Source: Corella eumyota (lineage: Eukaryota > Chordata > Ascidiacea > Phlebobranchia > Corellidae). From it: 64,000 nucleotides of DNA. The DNA is taken from positions 7,316,001 to 7,380,000 of the forward strand of contig OY720103.1 in assembly GCA_963082875.1 (NCBI GenBank), written 5' to 3'. Under the pieces are notes generated by a model, which was given only the letters and a program-made list of their open reading frames with translations, did not search any database and was not told where the DNA came from. This document shows, piece by piece, positions 44,550-55,600 of the stretch. A program made the translations under genes and the position numbers. How positions within the stretch are numbered: the stretch's first letter is position 1; each line of letters starts with the position of its first letter.

Positions 44550-45597
44550 ATGTTGTTTATTATTTTGCCTATTTTATTTACATTTGGTACAACTTGTACA
44601 TTATATTTTATTATTCGTTAACAAACTGTGGCTTTTTTAATTGCGAGTGGTACGAATACTGTTGTGCAAATTCCTACTGCACCTCGTCTTCTTCATTTTG
44701 TAATCCTGATACCGACAATTTATTCATAGCCGTCGTAGGACTAACAAAATTAAAAAACTTTTTTTCTAACACATAATTAAGTGTATGTTCTAAACACAAA
44801 ATCGTGAGTAAAATATTATAAAAATTAAAACATATATTACTAATTTCAAGTATTGGTCCAATTATTGGCATAGTGGTTGCTGGAATTGCGATTGTAACAG
44901 GAATAATCATTTTGATAATAAGTTGCTGCACTGCGGCTAATCGAAATACTGGACGGGTGAACACAACCGGGGCAGTGCAAGGTACAGTTATCTGGTCTTA
45001 TATATTAGTAAAATTTAACTGTAAAAAAGATTAGGTTTTTATTATAAATACCAGTGGAAATCGAACCCGGCACTTTGTATGATAAACCCAAACGTTTTTT
45101 TACATATTTTTATTCTTGATGTAGGAACGTCAAATGCGCCACTTAAACAGAGTAACAACTGTTACTCCAACCCAGTCTCGAGTTGTCTTTGGCAGTTCGT
45201 GATATTTCAAATTAGAATTGCCCGATAATCATGGTGCTGATTAAGTGCTGGCTCGGCAGCAGTTTATACCATTTATAGCACCGTACTCGATAAAGCAAGA
45301 GACTGGTGGGGATTAAACCCACGACCTCATGTGGTACAGCAAGTGTTCTTACCACTACACCACGCCTTGAAGCCAACGTGCACACTGATGCATTGTTAGT
45401 ATTAATTTATTTTTATGCATTATAGTACAACAGCCAGTGGTATCTTATGTTAATCCACAGCCTCCTGCATATGTTCAGTACAACGCCCAGCAACCTGATT
45501 CAGTACAATATACCAACCCTGTTGCGTACCAGCCGCCTTCTTATGGAAATTCTCAGCATACCTATGCAACTAAGACAACTAATATGGAAAATATATA
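44550..45597 (+). CDS. Shisa-like single-pass membrane protein
   Basis: A possible start at 44550 (ATG TTG, giving hydrophobic MLFIILPILFTF) would supply a signal peptide, but its join to the next segment is unclear. 44625-44735 encodes CGFFNCEWYEYCCANSYC and more cysteines, a short extracellular Cys-rich stretch. After a TTTCAAG acceptor, 44852-44980 encodes SIGPIIGIVVAGIAIVTG and IIILIISCC, a membrane helix. The last exon, 45425-45597, is Pro/Tyr/Gln-rich with PQPPAYVQYN and YQPPSYGNSQ, two PPxY motifs, and stops at NMENI. Cys-rich domain, one helix and a cytoplasmic PPxY tail is the layout of Shisa/CYYR1-type proteins, whose PY motifs bind WW domains of NEDD4-type ligases. A SINE lies in the last intron. 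The first exon is uncertain. Confidence 0.6.
45095..45367 (-). mobile_element. SINE copy in the Shisa-like gene's last intron
   Basis: TTTTTATTCTTGATGTAGG, AACCCAGTCTCGAGTTG and border TTCTTACCACTACACCACGC. Nearly full length. Confidence 0.85.
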
Positions 45598-46024
45598 AAA
45601 CGTAATTATAAGCGTTACAAGATGCTTGATTTAACCAAAGTAAAGGCATTTAATTTTCTTAACAAGTGAAATCTACATCACTGGACTATGCTTTATAATC
45701 ATCGAAATTTTTTGTTATATTTAAGACAAACTTCGTTGCAAAAACGAAGTAAGTGAAATTAACAAATATTAAGTTGCTAATAAAAATTCCATAGATGATG
45801 CTATTTTATGTAAAAAAAATTTTTTTTAATTGTTTTAATAAATGATTGTTTTCGTCTGAACTTCAGGTTTTGAGTAGTAAATTAACTAGTAAAGTACACT
45901 AGAGAAAGCAACGTTCCGTTTACCGTAGGAGAGAATTTAGGAGGACCGTATACCATAGGAAAGAATTTAGGGGGACCGTAGTTTAACTATGTTTTGTCTA
46001 GATCCGGGCAACATACGTGACGCG
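45598..46024. other. 3' flank of the Shisa-like gene
   Basis: AT-rich; contains a candidate poly(A) region (AATAAATGATTG near 45837) and two close copies of ACCGTA(G/T)...AGAATTTAGG (45919-45980). No further gene. Confidence 0.4.
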
Positions 46025-46306
46025 TTTTTTTGTGTGTAAATTTATTCTCGATGTGGAAAGGTCGAATGCGCGATCTAAACATAGGGTAACATTTGTTACC
46101 CCGACCCAGTCTCGAGTTTTCTTTTGCAGTTTGGGATATTATACATTATTATTAACCGATAGATACGCTGCTAATTAAGTGCTCGCTCAGCGGGAGTTTA
46201 TGTTGTTTATAGCGACACACTCAAGGGCGCTAGAGCATGATAGCAGTGGTAATCGAACTTACGACGTCATGTAGTGTGGTTTTTTTTTCTACACCACGGT
46301 GCCGGT
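46025..46306 (-). mobile_element. SINE copy
   Basis: TTTATTCTCGATGTGGAAAG, ACCCCGACCCAGTCTCGAG and border CTACACCACGGTGCCGG. Confidence 0.85.
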
Positions 46307-46865
46307 GTTCGCAACCAGCAATTGATTTTGGGTCGTGGTAATATACCCAGCCACCACAAACGTCAGTTTTTTTATTTTTATCAGCTCTAAAATTAACATT
46401 TATGACTTCATCCATACATAAATAGTTTAAAAAATAGATATCTGTTTTATTGTAAAAAATCGGCAGTAACTAATAAAATAAAAAGTTGCAAAGCGGCCTT
46501 TAGTGTTTTAAAATATGCAGCACGTAGCGCAATGGTTAGAACACCTAACGTTACAACGCTTGATCACATTTTGTTTAAGGTGCCATTATTTAAAAATTAA
46601 ACGCTAAACGGAACTAACTTCTGCCATGACAATTTTAATTTAGGTGTTCACTTTAATTAATTTGTTTGGCCATAACAGTTTAAACTTAAGTGTTCACTAA
46701 ATATACTGTTTATTGATTGTTTTTTTTATCAGTTTTATATTTATTTTTCCTCAATGTTTTTTTTGTCGTGGTATACCGTAAATTGAATTTGAATTTTTAA
46801 ATTCGACAACGCAAAGTAATAGAAATAATTAAAGGTTGTTTTTAATGCCAAAAAAGTAAATAAAC

Positions 46866-46937
46866 AGGTCCTGCCGAGATTTGAACTCGGATCGGTGGAT
46901 TCAGAGTCCACCGTGCTAACCGTTACACCACAGGGCC
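46866..46937 (-). tRNA. tRNA-Gln (anticodon CTG)
   Basis: The 72-base sequence folds as a cloverleaf: D arm with TGTAACGGTTAGCA, anticodon arm GGTGG-ACTCTGAAT-CCACC with anticodon CTG, and T arm CCGAG-TTCAAAT-CTCGG. Both Pol III boxes match (GGTTCAAATC-type B box), and a run of six T follows within 20 bases on the minus strand. The acceptor stem GGCCCTG/CAGGACC has one C-A mismatch at position 3-70. It closely resembles animal tRNA-Gln genes. Confidence 0.9.
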
Positions 46938-47041
46938 ACAATGTCATTCTTAAGACTAAAAAGATAGCTTGATGTGTGTGCTTTACCTTCAGGCGGGAAA
47001 AGCCGGCTTACATGCACAACAATTAAATTATAAAACAAAAA

Positions 47042-47248
47042 ATGCTAAAAGGTAAAAAATGGTTATTGCAGCAAGTCGATAGATTTGAACAACCACCGGG
47101 TACAATCACATTTGCCTGGTGTGCTGGCAAATATTTTATTGATATTGTAACATACTGTGTTTTATTATCCTCGCTGTTATCTTTCTGGTCTGACGCCTTC
47201 ACTCTTACGTCACTTCTCCTTTTAGCTTACCGCCACTTCTTATGTTAG
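47042..47248 (+). CDS. Small hypothetical ORF, 68 codons
   Basis: ATG to TAG with a charged N terminus (MLKGKKWLLQQVDRFEQPPG) and a hydrophobic second half (VTYCVLLSSLLSFW). Codon use is less AT-biased than the surroundings. No family is recognised and no splice sites support it; it may be chance. Confidence 0.2.
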   Translation: MLKGKKWLLQQVDRFEQPPGTITFAWCAGKYFIDIVTYCVLLSSLLSFWSDAFTLTSLLLLAYRHFLC

Positions 47249-48190
47249 ATAAAGTGTTGACTTGAGATTTGAGGTTGCTTTACATTATTTATGACATTGT
47301 TTATGTAAATACTAATGGATTCTATTTGAATAAGGTTTACCGTTATTAAATTAATAAACTGTTGAATATTGTGAATATATTAAGAACTTAGTACACGGTT
47401 CTAACAATATAATTGGAAATAATTTTTTTACCCTAAAACTAACTACAAGGTGCAACATAAAGAATGTTACCAGATTATTTAACAAAAGTACATAGTGGAT
47501 TAGGTAAAAGAATATATTTCAATTTTAAAAAGTATGTTTTTGTAAAAAAATTTTAATTTTGTGTTATAGCCGCAAACGACGATAGGTTTTTTTAAATAAA
47601 TGGAAAGGAAACAAATAAAACGGAAACAAAAAAAGTTGAAACAAATGAAACGGAAACACCATAACAAAAATTTAAACCGTATATTATCCGCTCATTTTTT
47701 CAAAAACCATTTGACCGTATAGACATTTATTCAAAAGTTCGAAGGCAACGTTTTTATTTTTTAAATTAACAGTAGTTTTTAAATATAAGGTTGAGTTGAA
47801 TATCGGTACAACAAAAACTGTTATTTTCGACAACGTACTTTTTTTCCGTGACGTTACTGTAATTTTTTGTTTTTTTGTAAGAATACTTGCGTTCAGAATA
47901 TAAAGATACGGTTTAAATTTTACCACTGCCGGGTCAATAAAATCAGGCACAAAATAAATATGAATAATAACTGAATATAAGAATAATATATAGATGGATT
48001 GCTTATATAAAATTTAGTTTTTAAATTTATTTTAAGGAGGTTGAAAGTTAGGTTTATAAAGAAAAGTTGTAACATTAAAAAAAGTAATACATTTACTAAC
48101 TGTTGCCTAAATATTACATTAAATTTAATAATTCTGTGGTACTCTAAGCCCAGTTTTAATATTTTTTTAATTTTTAGATGATTCCTATAA
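47249..48190. other. AT-rich stretch without a supported gene
   Basis: Contains a purine-rich set of short repeats (GAAACAAATAAAACGGAAAC and variants, 47597-47660) and a minus-strand open frame of 88 codons (47950-47684) without recognisable motifs. Confidence 0.35.
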
Positions 48191-48193
48191 CAA

Positions 48194-48464
48194 ATATTTT
48201 TATCCTCAACGTAGAGAAAGGTCGAATGCGCAACCTAAACATAAAGTAACAACATTTAATCTGACCTAGTCTCAAGTTGCCTTTAGCAGTTTGAAATAGT
48301 ATATAGATTATAATTCCACGATAATTAAACCGCTGGTTCAGCAAGAAATTATACAATGTATAACGCCTACTTAAGGGCGCTACAGCATGAGAGCAGTGGA
48401 GATTAAACGCACGACTTCATTTGGTCTAGCAAGTGTTTTCACCACTACACCACGCTGTCGGTTT
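48194..48464 (-). mobile_element. SINE copy
   Basis: TTTTTATCCTCAACGTAGAG, CTGACCTAGTCTCAAGTTGC and border CACCACTACACCACGCTG. Confidence 0.8.
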
Positions 48465-48469
48465 TTGTA

Positions 48470-48945
48470 CACATTATTTAACTCATGAATATCGGACACA
48501 TTTTTATTAGACTTTTTATGGAAAAATTTTAAAATATTTTAATTGACTAGACTAAACTTGTAACCTTTTAAACCTTGACAATTTTTGTCATTTTTTAATC
48601 ACGTACTATTCTCTAAATATAAACATAACAATAATATAGCCATTCCGAAGTGTTTTGTTTTTAACAGTTCAAGAAATTATGATAGTTAACTAAACTCTAA
48701 AACTTTTTGTTTTATATTTAGAAATAAGAAAATTATATCTGTAACAATTCAACCCTATGCCTTATATAACATAATAAACATATGCATGTTTTTTTGTGTT
48801 TAACATTTTAAAAAATTATGACGTTTTTTTAATTTTTCCAATTAATTTTTTTTTAATTTTTCCAATCAAATTGCCTTTGCTTAACTTTATATCGCTTTAA
48901 ACAAAAATGCGATAAGTTACATAATGAACAAGTTTGATGATTTTA
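48470..48945. other. AT-rich region upstream of the membrane lectin gene
   Basis: No coding segment supported; a signal-peptide exon for the next gene is expected here but I could not place it. Confidence 0.3.
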
Positions 48946-48957
48946 AGTTTAAACGTT

Positions 48958-50155
48958 GTATCTGGGCCATGGTATACATATAACAATGAAGAATATTATA
49001 TTAGTTTAACTAAGGTAAACTATACAACAGCAGTGAAAAAATGTGCAGAAATGAATGCCAAGTTGGCTACTTTAAAAACATCTGGAAACTTTTAGTAAAG
49101 AATTAAAATCGCTAAAAAGTAATATTTAATATTAAAAAAATGATAAGGTTTTTTTTACTTGTGTAAAACTTATATTCTGAAAACTAATTGGGACTTTCAG
49201 TTAAGTTTTTAACCTTTTTTTGAGACGCTAAATGTTTGTTTTTGCTCCCTTTAATGAAATTTGTCTGGACCGCATAACTAGTTTACATGAAATTCGTATT
49301 TAATTATTATGTGCAAAGGTCGAATGCGTTTTTTTTAGAATATAATTGCCCGATAATTTTTCTGCTGATTATGTGCTGGCATAACATAAGTTAATACGAT
49401 TTATAACACATTTTACTTAAATACTTGTTACAATTGGGCACTAAAAACTAAATAAATTTGTTGCCTCGTATTTTAAGTGATTTATTTTAAATTCTGCGAT
49501 CTTTAAGAAAAAACTTATTTTAAATATTTAGGCCAAACTAGAACAAATCCAGGTAATATCAATTCTTATTTTAAGTGCTGGGTATTTTAAGTGCTTGCTG
49601 GGTAATCAAACCAACTGAAATAATGGTGAACCTGATAATTGGGAAGGTAATGAGAATTGTGTTGGGTTAAGGAGTGATGATTTAAAGTGAAGGGGTCATC
49701 AATGTCATTATCATATCAGATATATTTGCCAACGAAATTTTCAAGGTAAGTACCTTTTATTTAATTTTTACATTTAGCGTTGTTAAATTGTGTTTGTTAA
49801 ATCAATAAAACGTAAATCAAAAATATATACCTTCTTCTTTAAACTAGAAAATAATTTGTAAATTTTTGTTATTTTACTACCACTATGACAACAACTACTA
49901 TGACACCCCTTTTTTGATAACAACTACTATGACAACCTTATTTATTATTGTTGTAGTACAATTTATATGGTTTTACCCTAAATGTGAATCTATTATATTT
50001 TATAATGTTGGCTTACATAATTCATATTGTTTATAAAAACCTCTTATTTAGAACCTTCCGTTAATAATAGGATGTGCAACTGCTGGAACACTTTTTCTTC
50101 TTATCATTCTTGTGAACCTTCTTTTATATTTTAAACGCAAAAATCGGGCATGTAA
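48958..50155 (+). pseudogene. Membrane-anchored C-type lectin gene, damaged
   Basis: Pieces on plus: 48958-49095 encodes VSGPWYTYNNEEYYISLTK and VNYTTAVKKCAEMNAKLATL, the first half of a C-type lectin domain, with a frame change before a helix ETFSKELKSLKSNI. 49533-49553 encodes QTRTNP. 49595-49745 encodes NQTN, TGA, NNGEPDNWEGNENCVGLRSD, DLK, TGA, RGHQCHYHIRYICQRNF: the Glu-Pro-Asp (EPD) variant of the sugar-binding triplet, here matched with WEGNENC, and the closing cysteines. Both TGA codons fall where the family has Trp. 50053-50152 encodes NLPLIIGCATAGTLFLLIIL, a membrane helix, then KRKNRA and a donor GTAAGT. So: a single-pass lectin receptor gene with one frameshift and two stops, probably dead, distinct from the two secreted copies. 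Confidence 0.65.
49316..49430 (-). mobile_element. SINE fragment inside the membrane lectin gene
   Basis: Only AAAGGTCGAATGCG and AGAATATAATTGCCCGATAA to CTGGC survive, heavily altered. Confidence 0.5.
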
Positions 50156-50159
50156 GTAA

Positions 50160-51720
50160 AACGAAATAAATTTTTAAGTCTATGGGGTATGTGTTAGCTA
50201 CCTGATTACATCACATGCGCAAATAGTATGGCATTATTGCGATAGAAACATGATTTTTTACCGCGGTAAACTACTGCAAAGGCTAGTATGCTACATCATA
50301 AAACAATTTCTTTTATTAATACTATCAGCAGTGGTTGGTATTGTAATAAAACAATACAAAAGTACGGGATGCGAAATGGTTCGGACTGTATGTAAACGTT
50401 AACAAAACTTCGCGGAATACGAGACGGAACGTAACTTTTGTACTTTACTTAATGCACCTAAAGGGATAAAGGATTATGGAAAGTTTACTTTAAAAGCTAA
50501 GGCGGTATAAAAAATTTCGGTATTTCCTGCACCCCGCAACTTTCCGTATTTAAGTACTACCCTTGTTATAACTTATATGCTTATAATAAAAGAAATATAT
50601 TATGCTACTTTGCTTTTTATTGTGTCAATTCCCATTTTTTAGAATCGGAACTTAAAAATATACAAAATACGTTTTTTATTATAAAGAAAATTTTTAACTT
50701 AACGCCTGTTTACACGACAGGTAACGTTGCGTAACGTAACTTTACGAGTTTTCGGAATTTCTTTTTTAAATTTCTATAAAAAATATCTAATAAAAGTATA
50801 CCGCTTACAAAATCTTGCGTAAATTTTGCTCCAAACACAAAACTTTACGAAAACTTACGTAACTTTCGTACGTGTGAACGACGTTACGAAGCGTACGCCG
50901 CGTAAAAGGGCCTATATTTTAAATATTTAACTATTAAATGTAAAAATAGCGTGTTTACAGCGAATAATTTTTAATATTTCTGAGGGATCCAGACCCTCTT
51001 AGCGGTGATGTGATTTTCTAAAATTAGCCCCCCATTTATTTAACCCACGAGCCGCCACTGACTGTTGCTGAATAGAGTTTCGTGTTTTGACATATTTATT
51101 AATTCGGTAATTTTGCCAGATCGTTTGTTGTTAAAATAAGTAATTGATCTTGGTTGTTTATCATAGGCCGGCCATGACCTAATCGGAGTTACACCTCTTG
51201 TCTAACTCATATTTAAATCCGACCTGTTTCCCTTATAGGTTTTTTGCTCACATTTCAACTTTGACGCTAAAATTACAACAAACATTAAAATTATAATGGG
51301 ATTACAAATTAAAATAAAAAATGGACTACCTGATAAATTTACTACAGGCAACTAGAATGCTTTAAATTGCAATTAAAAATGTAACCTACATGCTTGACAT
51401 AAATTGGTGCATGGAAATGGTGGCAAATCCTTTAAAGGACTCAACCGCTTCTCCACCATCGGTAAAGTTGCCTTTTTAGAGCTAATAAAGTGTTTTACCT
51501 AAAATATAACGCAACTGTTTTTCTATAACACAAAAAATTAACTGATACAATAGGTTGTTAAAGTTAAAAAAAAAACGTTATTCAGCTAAAAAAAATATGG
51601 TTTTGCACAATGCTAAAATTTACACATGAATTAATGTAAAAGCAATAATTTTTTTTGCAGGGTACTAATAAACATTCTTGCAGGGTACTAATAAACATTC
51701 AATTATTTTGCTATTAATGT
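50160..51720. other. Intergenic region without a supported gene
   Basis: Mostly AT-rich. Two TTTGCAGGGTACTAATAAAC copies lie in tandem near 51654-51700. A possible small element at 50703-50915 is listed separately. Confidence 0.35.
50703..50915. mobile_element. Possible MITE with GTTTACACGAC / GTGTGAACGAC ends
   Basis: The left side reads GCCTGTTTACACGACAGGTA and the right side TACGTGTGAACGACGTTACG followed by CGCGTAAAAGGGC, so the outer parts are imperfect inverted repeats rich in CG. CpG-rich ends with ACACG motifs are common in small DNA elements. Target duplication not seen. Confidence 0.35.
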
Positions 51721-51727
51721 TATTAAA

Positions 51728-51845
51728 TAGTGTAGCGAACCGGTCATGGCGTCGGACTACGAGCCGGAAGGTTTCTGGTCGAGCCGCACCAACGTCACAC
51801 TATTCACCCTTGAGCCGGGCGTTTACGGATAGCTCAACCACGTCC
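51728..51845 (+). repeat. tRNA-like repeat of the second family
   Basis: GTAGCGAACCGGTCATGGCG and a B-box-like TTCTGGTCGAGCCGCACC, then CACTATTCACCCTTGAGCC. It is related to the sequence at 14326-14398 and is probably a different tRNA-derived SINE. Confidence 0.45.
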
Positions 51846-52059
51846 TAGAAGCACACCCCTCCCACTAAAAAATATAAAACCTATCACATTAAGGTGATAT
51901 GGAAAAAAAGGTAATTTAGTCTACGTCAAGTATTTGCAATGTGTGGCCAACAAAAGTTGCGATTCATGTAACCAAAGCCAGTAAGGTTAAATCGCATTTT
52001 TATATTACACTGAAGTCAGATAATACCCTCATATAACTTACCTCCTTAAAAAAAATTCC

Positions 52060-52620
52060 CTGGTTTTACAATGTATTGGCTATAACTGTAATATAAATAC
52101 AAAATGTACTTATTAAAATTGGGTGTGTAGAATCAATTGTAATAAGCCTATTACAATCAATTCTAAGTTCAAGCCAATTGAATGTCATTGACCGGACACG
52201 TACAACAATTATTCTCGTTACAACGGGCGTCAACTTCAAACAATGCACTCTAAAATCGCCCTTAACGAGAATTAGCCACGTAACCTGTACGTAGAAGGCC
52301 AGCGGTTTTACAACGAACGAACTTTTATTGCCTTTCGGTTTTGCTATAAATACTGGAACATTTTAAACATTCTTCACCAATCTACTGATAGTTGGTCACC
52401 GTCGCATCTCGCAATAACTGGACCTACAAACCGTACTGTAAACGTAACGTCAGTCTAGTAATCTAGGTGATCTTGTAACGTAACCGTAAATCAAACCGTG
52501 TAAGTGTTTTGCCATATTACAATAAAAGTATTACTGTTAACGTCTTTACGTATTGTCGTTTATACGTATTGTCGTTTATATTATAACAATAAATCAAGTA
52601 ACTCTACAGGGGCAACCACT
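52060..52620. repeat. LTR-like stretch (fossil), tentative
   Basis: The region has the order of signals of an LTR on plus: TATAAATACTGG near 52345, an AATAAA near 52523 and a second near 52591, and an end at ACTCTACA followed shortly by TGGCGACAT, which resembles a primer-binding site. An inverted pair around AATCAATTGTAATAAGCC lies at 52131-52168. No second LTR and no gag or pol follow, so it would be a lone remnant. Start uncertain. Confidence 0.3.
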
Positions 52621-52629
52621 AGGAAAGTG

Positions 52630-53880
52630 GCGACATACCTAAAATCAAGCTTTTTTTGTGACAGTTACTAAATTTTAGCAGTAATATTAAACAAAATAAA
52701 AAACAATACATTACCTTGGAAGTATTCTTAATGTAATAACCTAACGGCTATAAAACTTAGTTTTGACTAGCCGGTTAGGGCTAAACAAAACCATGTGTCC
52801 ACTTACCATAGGCGTCAAATTTTTGTTAAGAAAAAAATGCAAGGGTAAAATGTCGCCTGGACAAATAAAAACCTATTCCATTTAGCCAAGTTTTTCTTTG
52901 TTTTAAACAATGAAATAGATAAATTTTACTAAAAATAAATGTTTAAACTTTAAAAGTGTAATTTTTAAGTCATAAAGTACTGGCACCAAGACTAATGCTG
53001 TATTATACAAAAGGCCACCAGTCGGATGAATTTAATTCAAACAAGATTGTTTTTATTAGCATAATCATGAGTCACATATGCCGCGTATTAAAACAAAAAT
53101 GCCAACCCAAGGCCGAAGATAAGCGCAACGTAATTTTTAAGTGGGTATTGGAAAATACACTTTTGTAGTTGAAGTTAATGGTTATTTTTGCGTAGTTAAT
53201 AATATTTTTATTGTTTTTTTCTCATTTTGTAAATTAACCGACATCAAGTTATATTAAAACAAAATTTTTACAAAAAGTCCAATAATGCTATCTTTTTATA
53301 CATCAGCAACTAATGCAACGTGTTTGTAACATACAGTATTAAATCTTAAGTTTAAATTTTTCGCTTTCAATTCCATTTAAAACCACATTACATGGTTTAA
53401 GCATTATATCAAGTTTCAACAAATCGATAATTTAAAACAGTGTCATCTGCTCATGTGTCTACCAGCATAATACATTTGCAATTGTTTTGTGTACACAGCA
53501 GCACTTACTTTTACTGTTTGGGCATCTTTTTTAATAGTCGAACTGCTACCTAAAAGTTCGACTATAGGTCGTTTTTCGATTACTTACAACTCGTTCGCCC
53601 TTGGCGGTAATTTCTGGGGCGATCGTAATATGTTTGTATTAGCTTTGTTATGATTATAGCTAGTTGTTGAATTGATTGATAAATTGACTTTTTTTTTTCG
53701 CCCAAGTCAATCTAAAGTTCTAACTTTAACGCTATCATTAAAGCTTCAACCGTTTATAAAGCAGTTAGCTTTTAATAAATTCCGTTGTTTGCTGTCTGAT
53801 TTGTCATATACTAAGCACTGTTTTGTGATCGTATAAAAATATTTTTTTATGCCATTACTATGTTAAATGAACTAAAGACG
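52630..53880. other. AT-rich stretch without a gene
   Basis: Nothing supported. It contains a short repeated GTTCGACTATA(A)GTCG-like patch near 53540-53570. Confidence 0.3.
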
Positions 53881-53964
53881 TTGCGGTGAAACCACTCGTG
53901 CATAAAGAAAATAAAGACGTCATTTTAATAACATTAAAAACAATTAAAGATAAATACAGTTTTT

Positions 53965-54062
53965 ATTGTCGGGCCAGAATTATTTGCGGTCCGGCTAAAG
54001 TTATTTTGTGTTCTGGTCAAACTACTTTTATGGTCAGGTCAGAATTTATTTGCCCTTGTAGC
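53965..54062 (+). repeat. GGTC(A/C)GGCCAGAATTTATTTG short repeats, block 1
   Basis: Alternating modules like GGGCCAGAATTATTTGCGGT, CCGGCTAAAGTTATTTTGTG, TGGTCAAACTACTTTTATGG and CAGGTCAGAATTTATTTGCC, each about 28-30 bp. They occur again at 54973-55115. Confidence 0.7.
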
Positions 54063-54173
54063 GAATTAATTGATTAAACAAAAATAAGCTACATCAACCC
54101 AACTTAAAGTAGAGCCCGGGGTAATCAAAAATAAGAAAACACAACTGCTATTCTTTGATACGCGCCTTAATTA

Positions 54174-54491
54174 TCACAAGCGTAAATTTGTAAATAAGCG
54201 TTTATTATTTGATGACTGTATTTCTTGCACATTCGAACTTTCATGAGGTAGGTAATTGCGACGATCGACGAATAAAAGGGCCTCTGTGGGCATCATAGAC
54301 ATATTAGCCTCGTTTGGGCATTTCGGAAAAATAATAGGCCTTCTGTGGGCATCAGACATGGGTGCGTCGATTATTATCTTTAGTCGGCCATCGTTGGGAA
54401 AAGAAACTAGGTAGTTCGTGCAAGAAATGTATTTCATCTTGTTTACTTGACCCGCTTGGCAAAGAAAAACACGTAAAAGAAATGCTGCCAT
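54174..54491 (-). CDS. Hypothetical ORF, 105 codons
   Basis: Starts ACCATGGCAGC, a good initiation context, with a hydrophobic N terminus (MAAFLLRVFLCQAG). The body contains DGRLKIIIDAPMSDAHRRPI and an internal DNA repeat (TGTGGGCATCA twice, 54285 and 54346). Composition is less AT-rich than its flanks. No family recognised and no splice context found; it may be an exon or an isolated relic. Confidence 0.3.
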   Translation of the reverse strand: MAAFLLRVFLCQAGQVNKMKYISCTNYLVSFPNDGRLKIIIDAPMSDAHRRPIIFPKCPNEANMSMMPTEALLFVDRRNYLPHESSNVQEIQSSNNKRLFTNLRL

Positions 54492-54972
54492 GGTCTCTTT
54501 TCCGTTTTTTCCAAAGTGTTGCCTAATAATGAAATCTTAGGAATTGCTTAGCTCCGTTTGCCCGACTCCTTGAAAGGTGTTTATTTGGTCTGAGAACAAA
54601 AGGGAAATCACCATTTGGAGCGAATTAATTATTTAATTTTTAAGAACTGCCGTTAGTTGTTTACAAGAATATAATATTCTGGCAAAATCTTGCGAAAATA
54701 AACGTTGAATTTAAGTATTGTCTAAATCCATGTTTGTTGGGTGGCGTCCGTTCAGCAGAACGAAATTGCCGAAATAAATCGTTGAAAAACTAATTTAATA
54801 CCAGAAAAACGAGGTTGGAGTTCCCATGTGAAAAAAGACGGCAAATTCAATAAACAAGGCATAGGTAAAAGCATTGGAACACGTTGTCAAAAAAGGGAGG
54901 AAAATTCGCCAAAGCTTGTCAGAAAATAAATAATAATTACATTTCAAATTAACATCAAAAATACGCTACACC

Positions 54973-55115
54973 TTATGGCCAAAGTTATTTTGTGGTCATA
55001 CCAAAATTTATTTGCATGCGGTCTGGCCAAAGATATTTTATGGTCGGGTCAGAATTTATTCTCGGTTAGGCCAAACTACTTTGGCTGTCCTTCGTTGGTG
55101 TCAGCTGTCGAACTA
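54973..55115 (+). repeat. GGCCAAAGTTATTTTGTGGTC short repeats, block 2
   Basis: Modules TGGCCAAAGTTATTTTGTGG, ACCAAAATTTATTTGCATGC, TGGCCAAAGATATTTTATGG, CGGGTCAGAATTTATTCTCG and TAGGCCAAACTACTTTGGCT. Same family as block 1, about 0.9 kb away. Confidence 0.7.
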
Positions 55116-55179
55116 TATTCACTGTCTTGCCAAACCATGGCAGTATTGCCTAAGTTTTTTTATTGCCGTACCTAAATAA

Positions 55180-55600
55180 TATTACCGACTAGCTGAAATG
55201 TTTTTGTCATGCTAAGTTTGCTTCACAGCTTTGCCAAATGTTAATTACGGTCTGATATCTTCGCTAACCCGTTTAGACAGTCTTGCTCAAGTTACAATTT
55301 TAAAAGATATTGACTACTGACAATAATAATGTATTTTTTGTCCCCTGCAGCTGAGTATTTCAAAGCTTCAGTGTATTTTATTTGTATCTATGAAGTTTTG
55401 TTTGCAATTTAGATAATATTTTAAAGTGTATTTTTAAGCAAGACTGTAATAGGAAATACATTTATTTAAAAAAAGAATGAAACTAGAACTCAAAAAAATA
55501 AAACAAACAACATACACACAAAATTAAATACCCAATTAAAAGTTTACACCAAGACATCTAAAATTTTCACAATAAAATTGCTTGGATAAAACAAAATTAA
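55180..55600. other. AT-rich spacer before the MULE gene
   Basis: No gene; possible terminal sequences of the transposon were searched for by eye and not found. Confidence 0.3.

Noticed and set aside
46230-46415. Minus-strand 61-codon frame
   Set aside because: It overlaps the head of a SINE copy and has no independent support.
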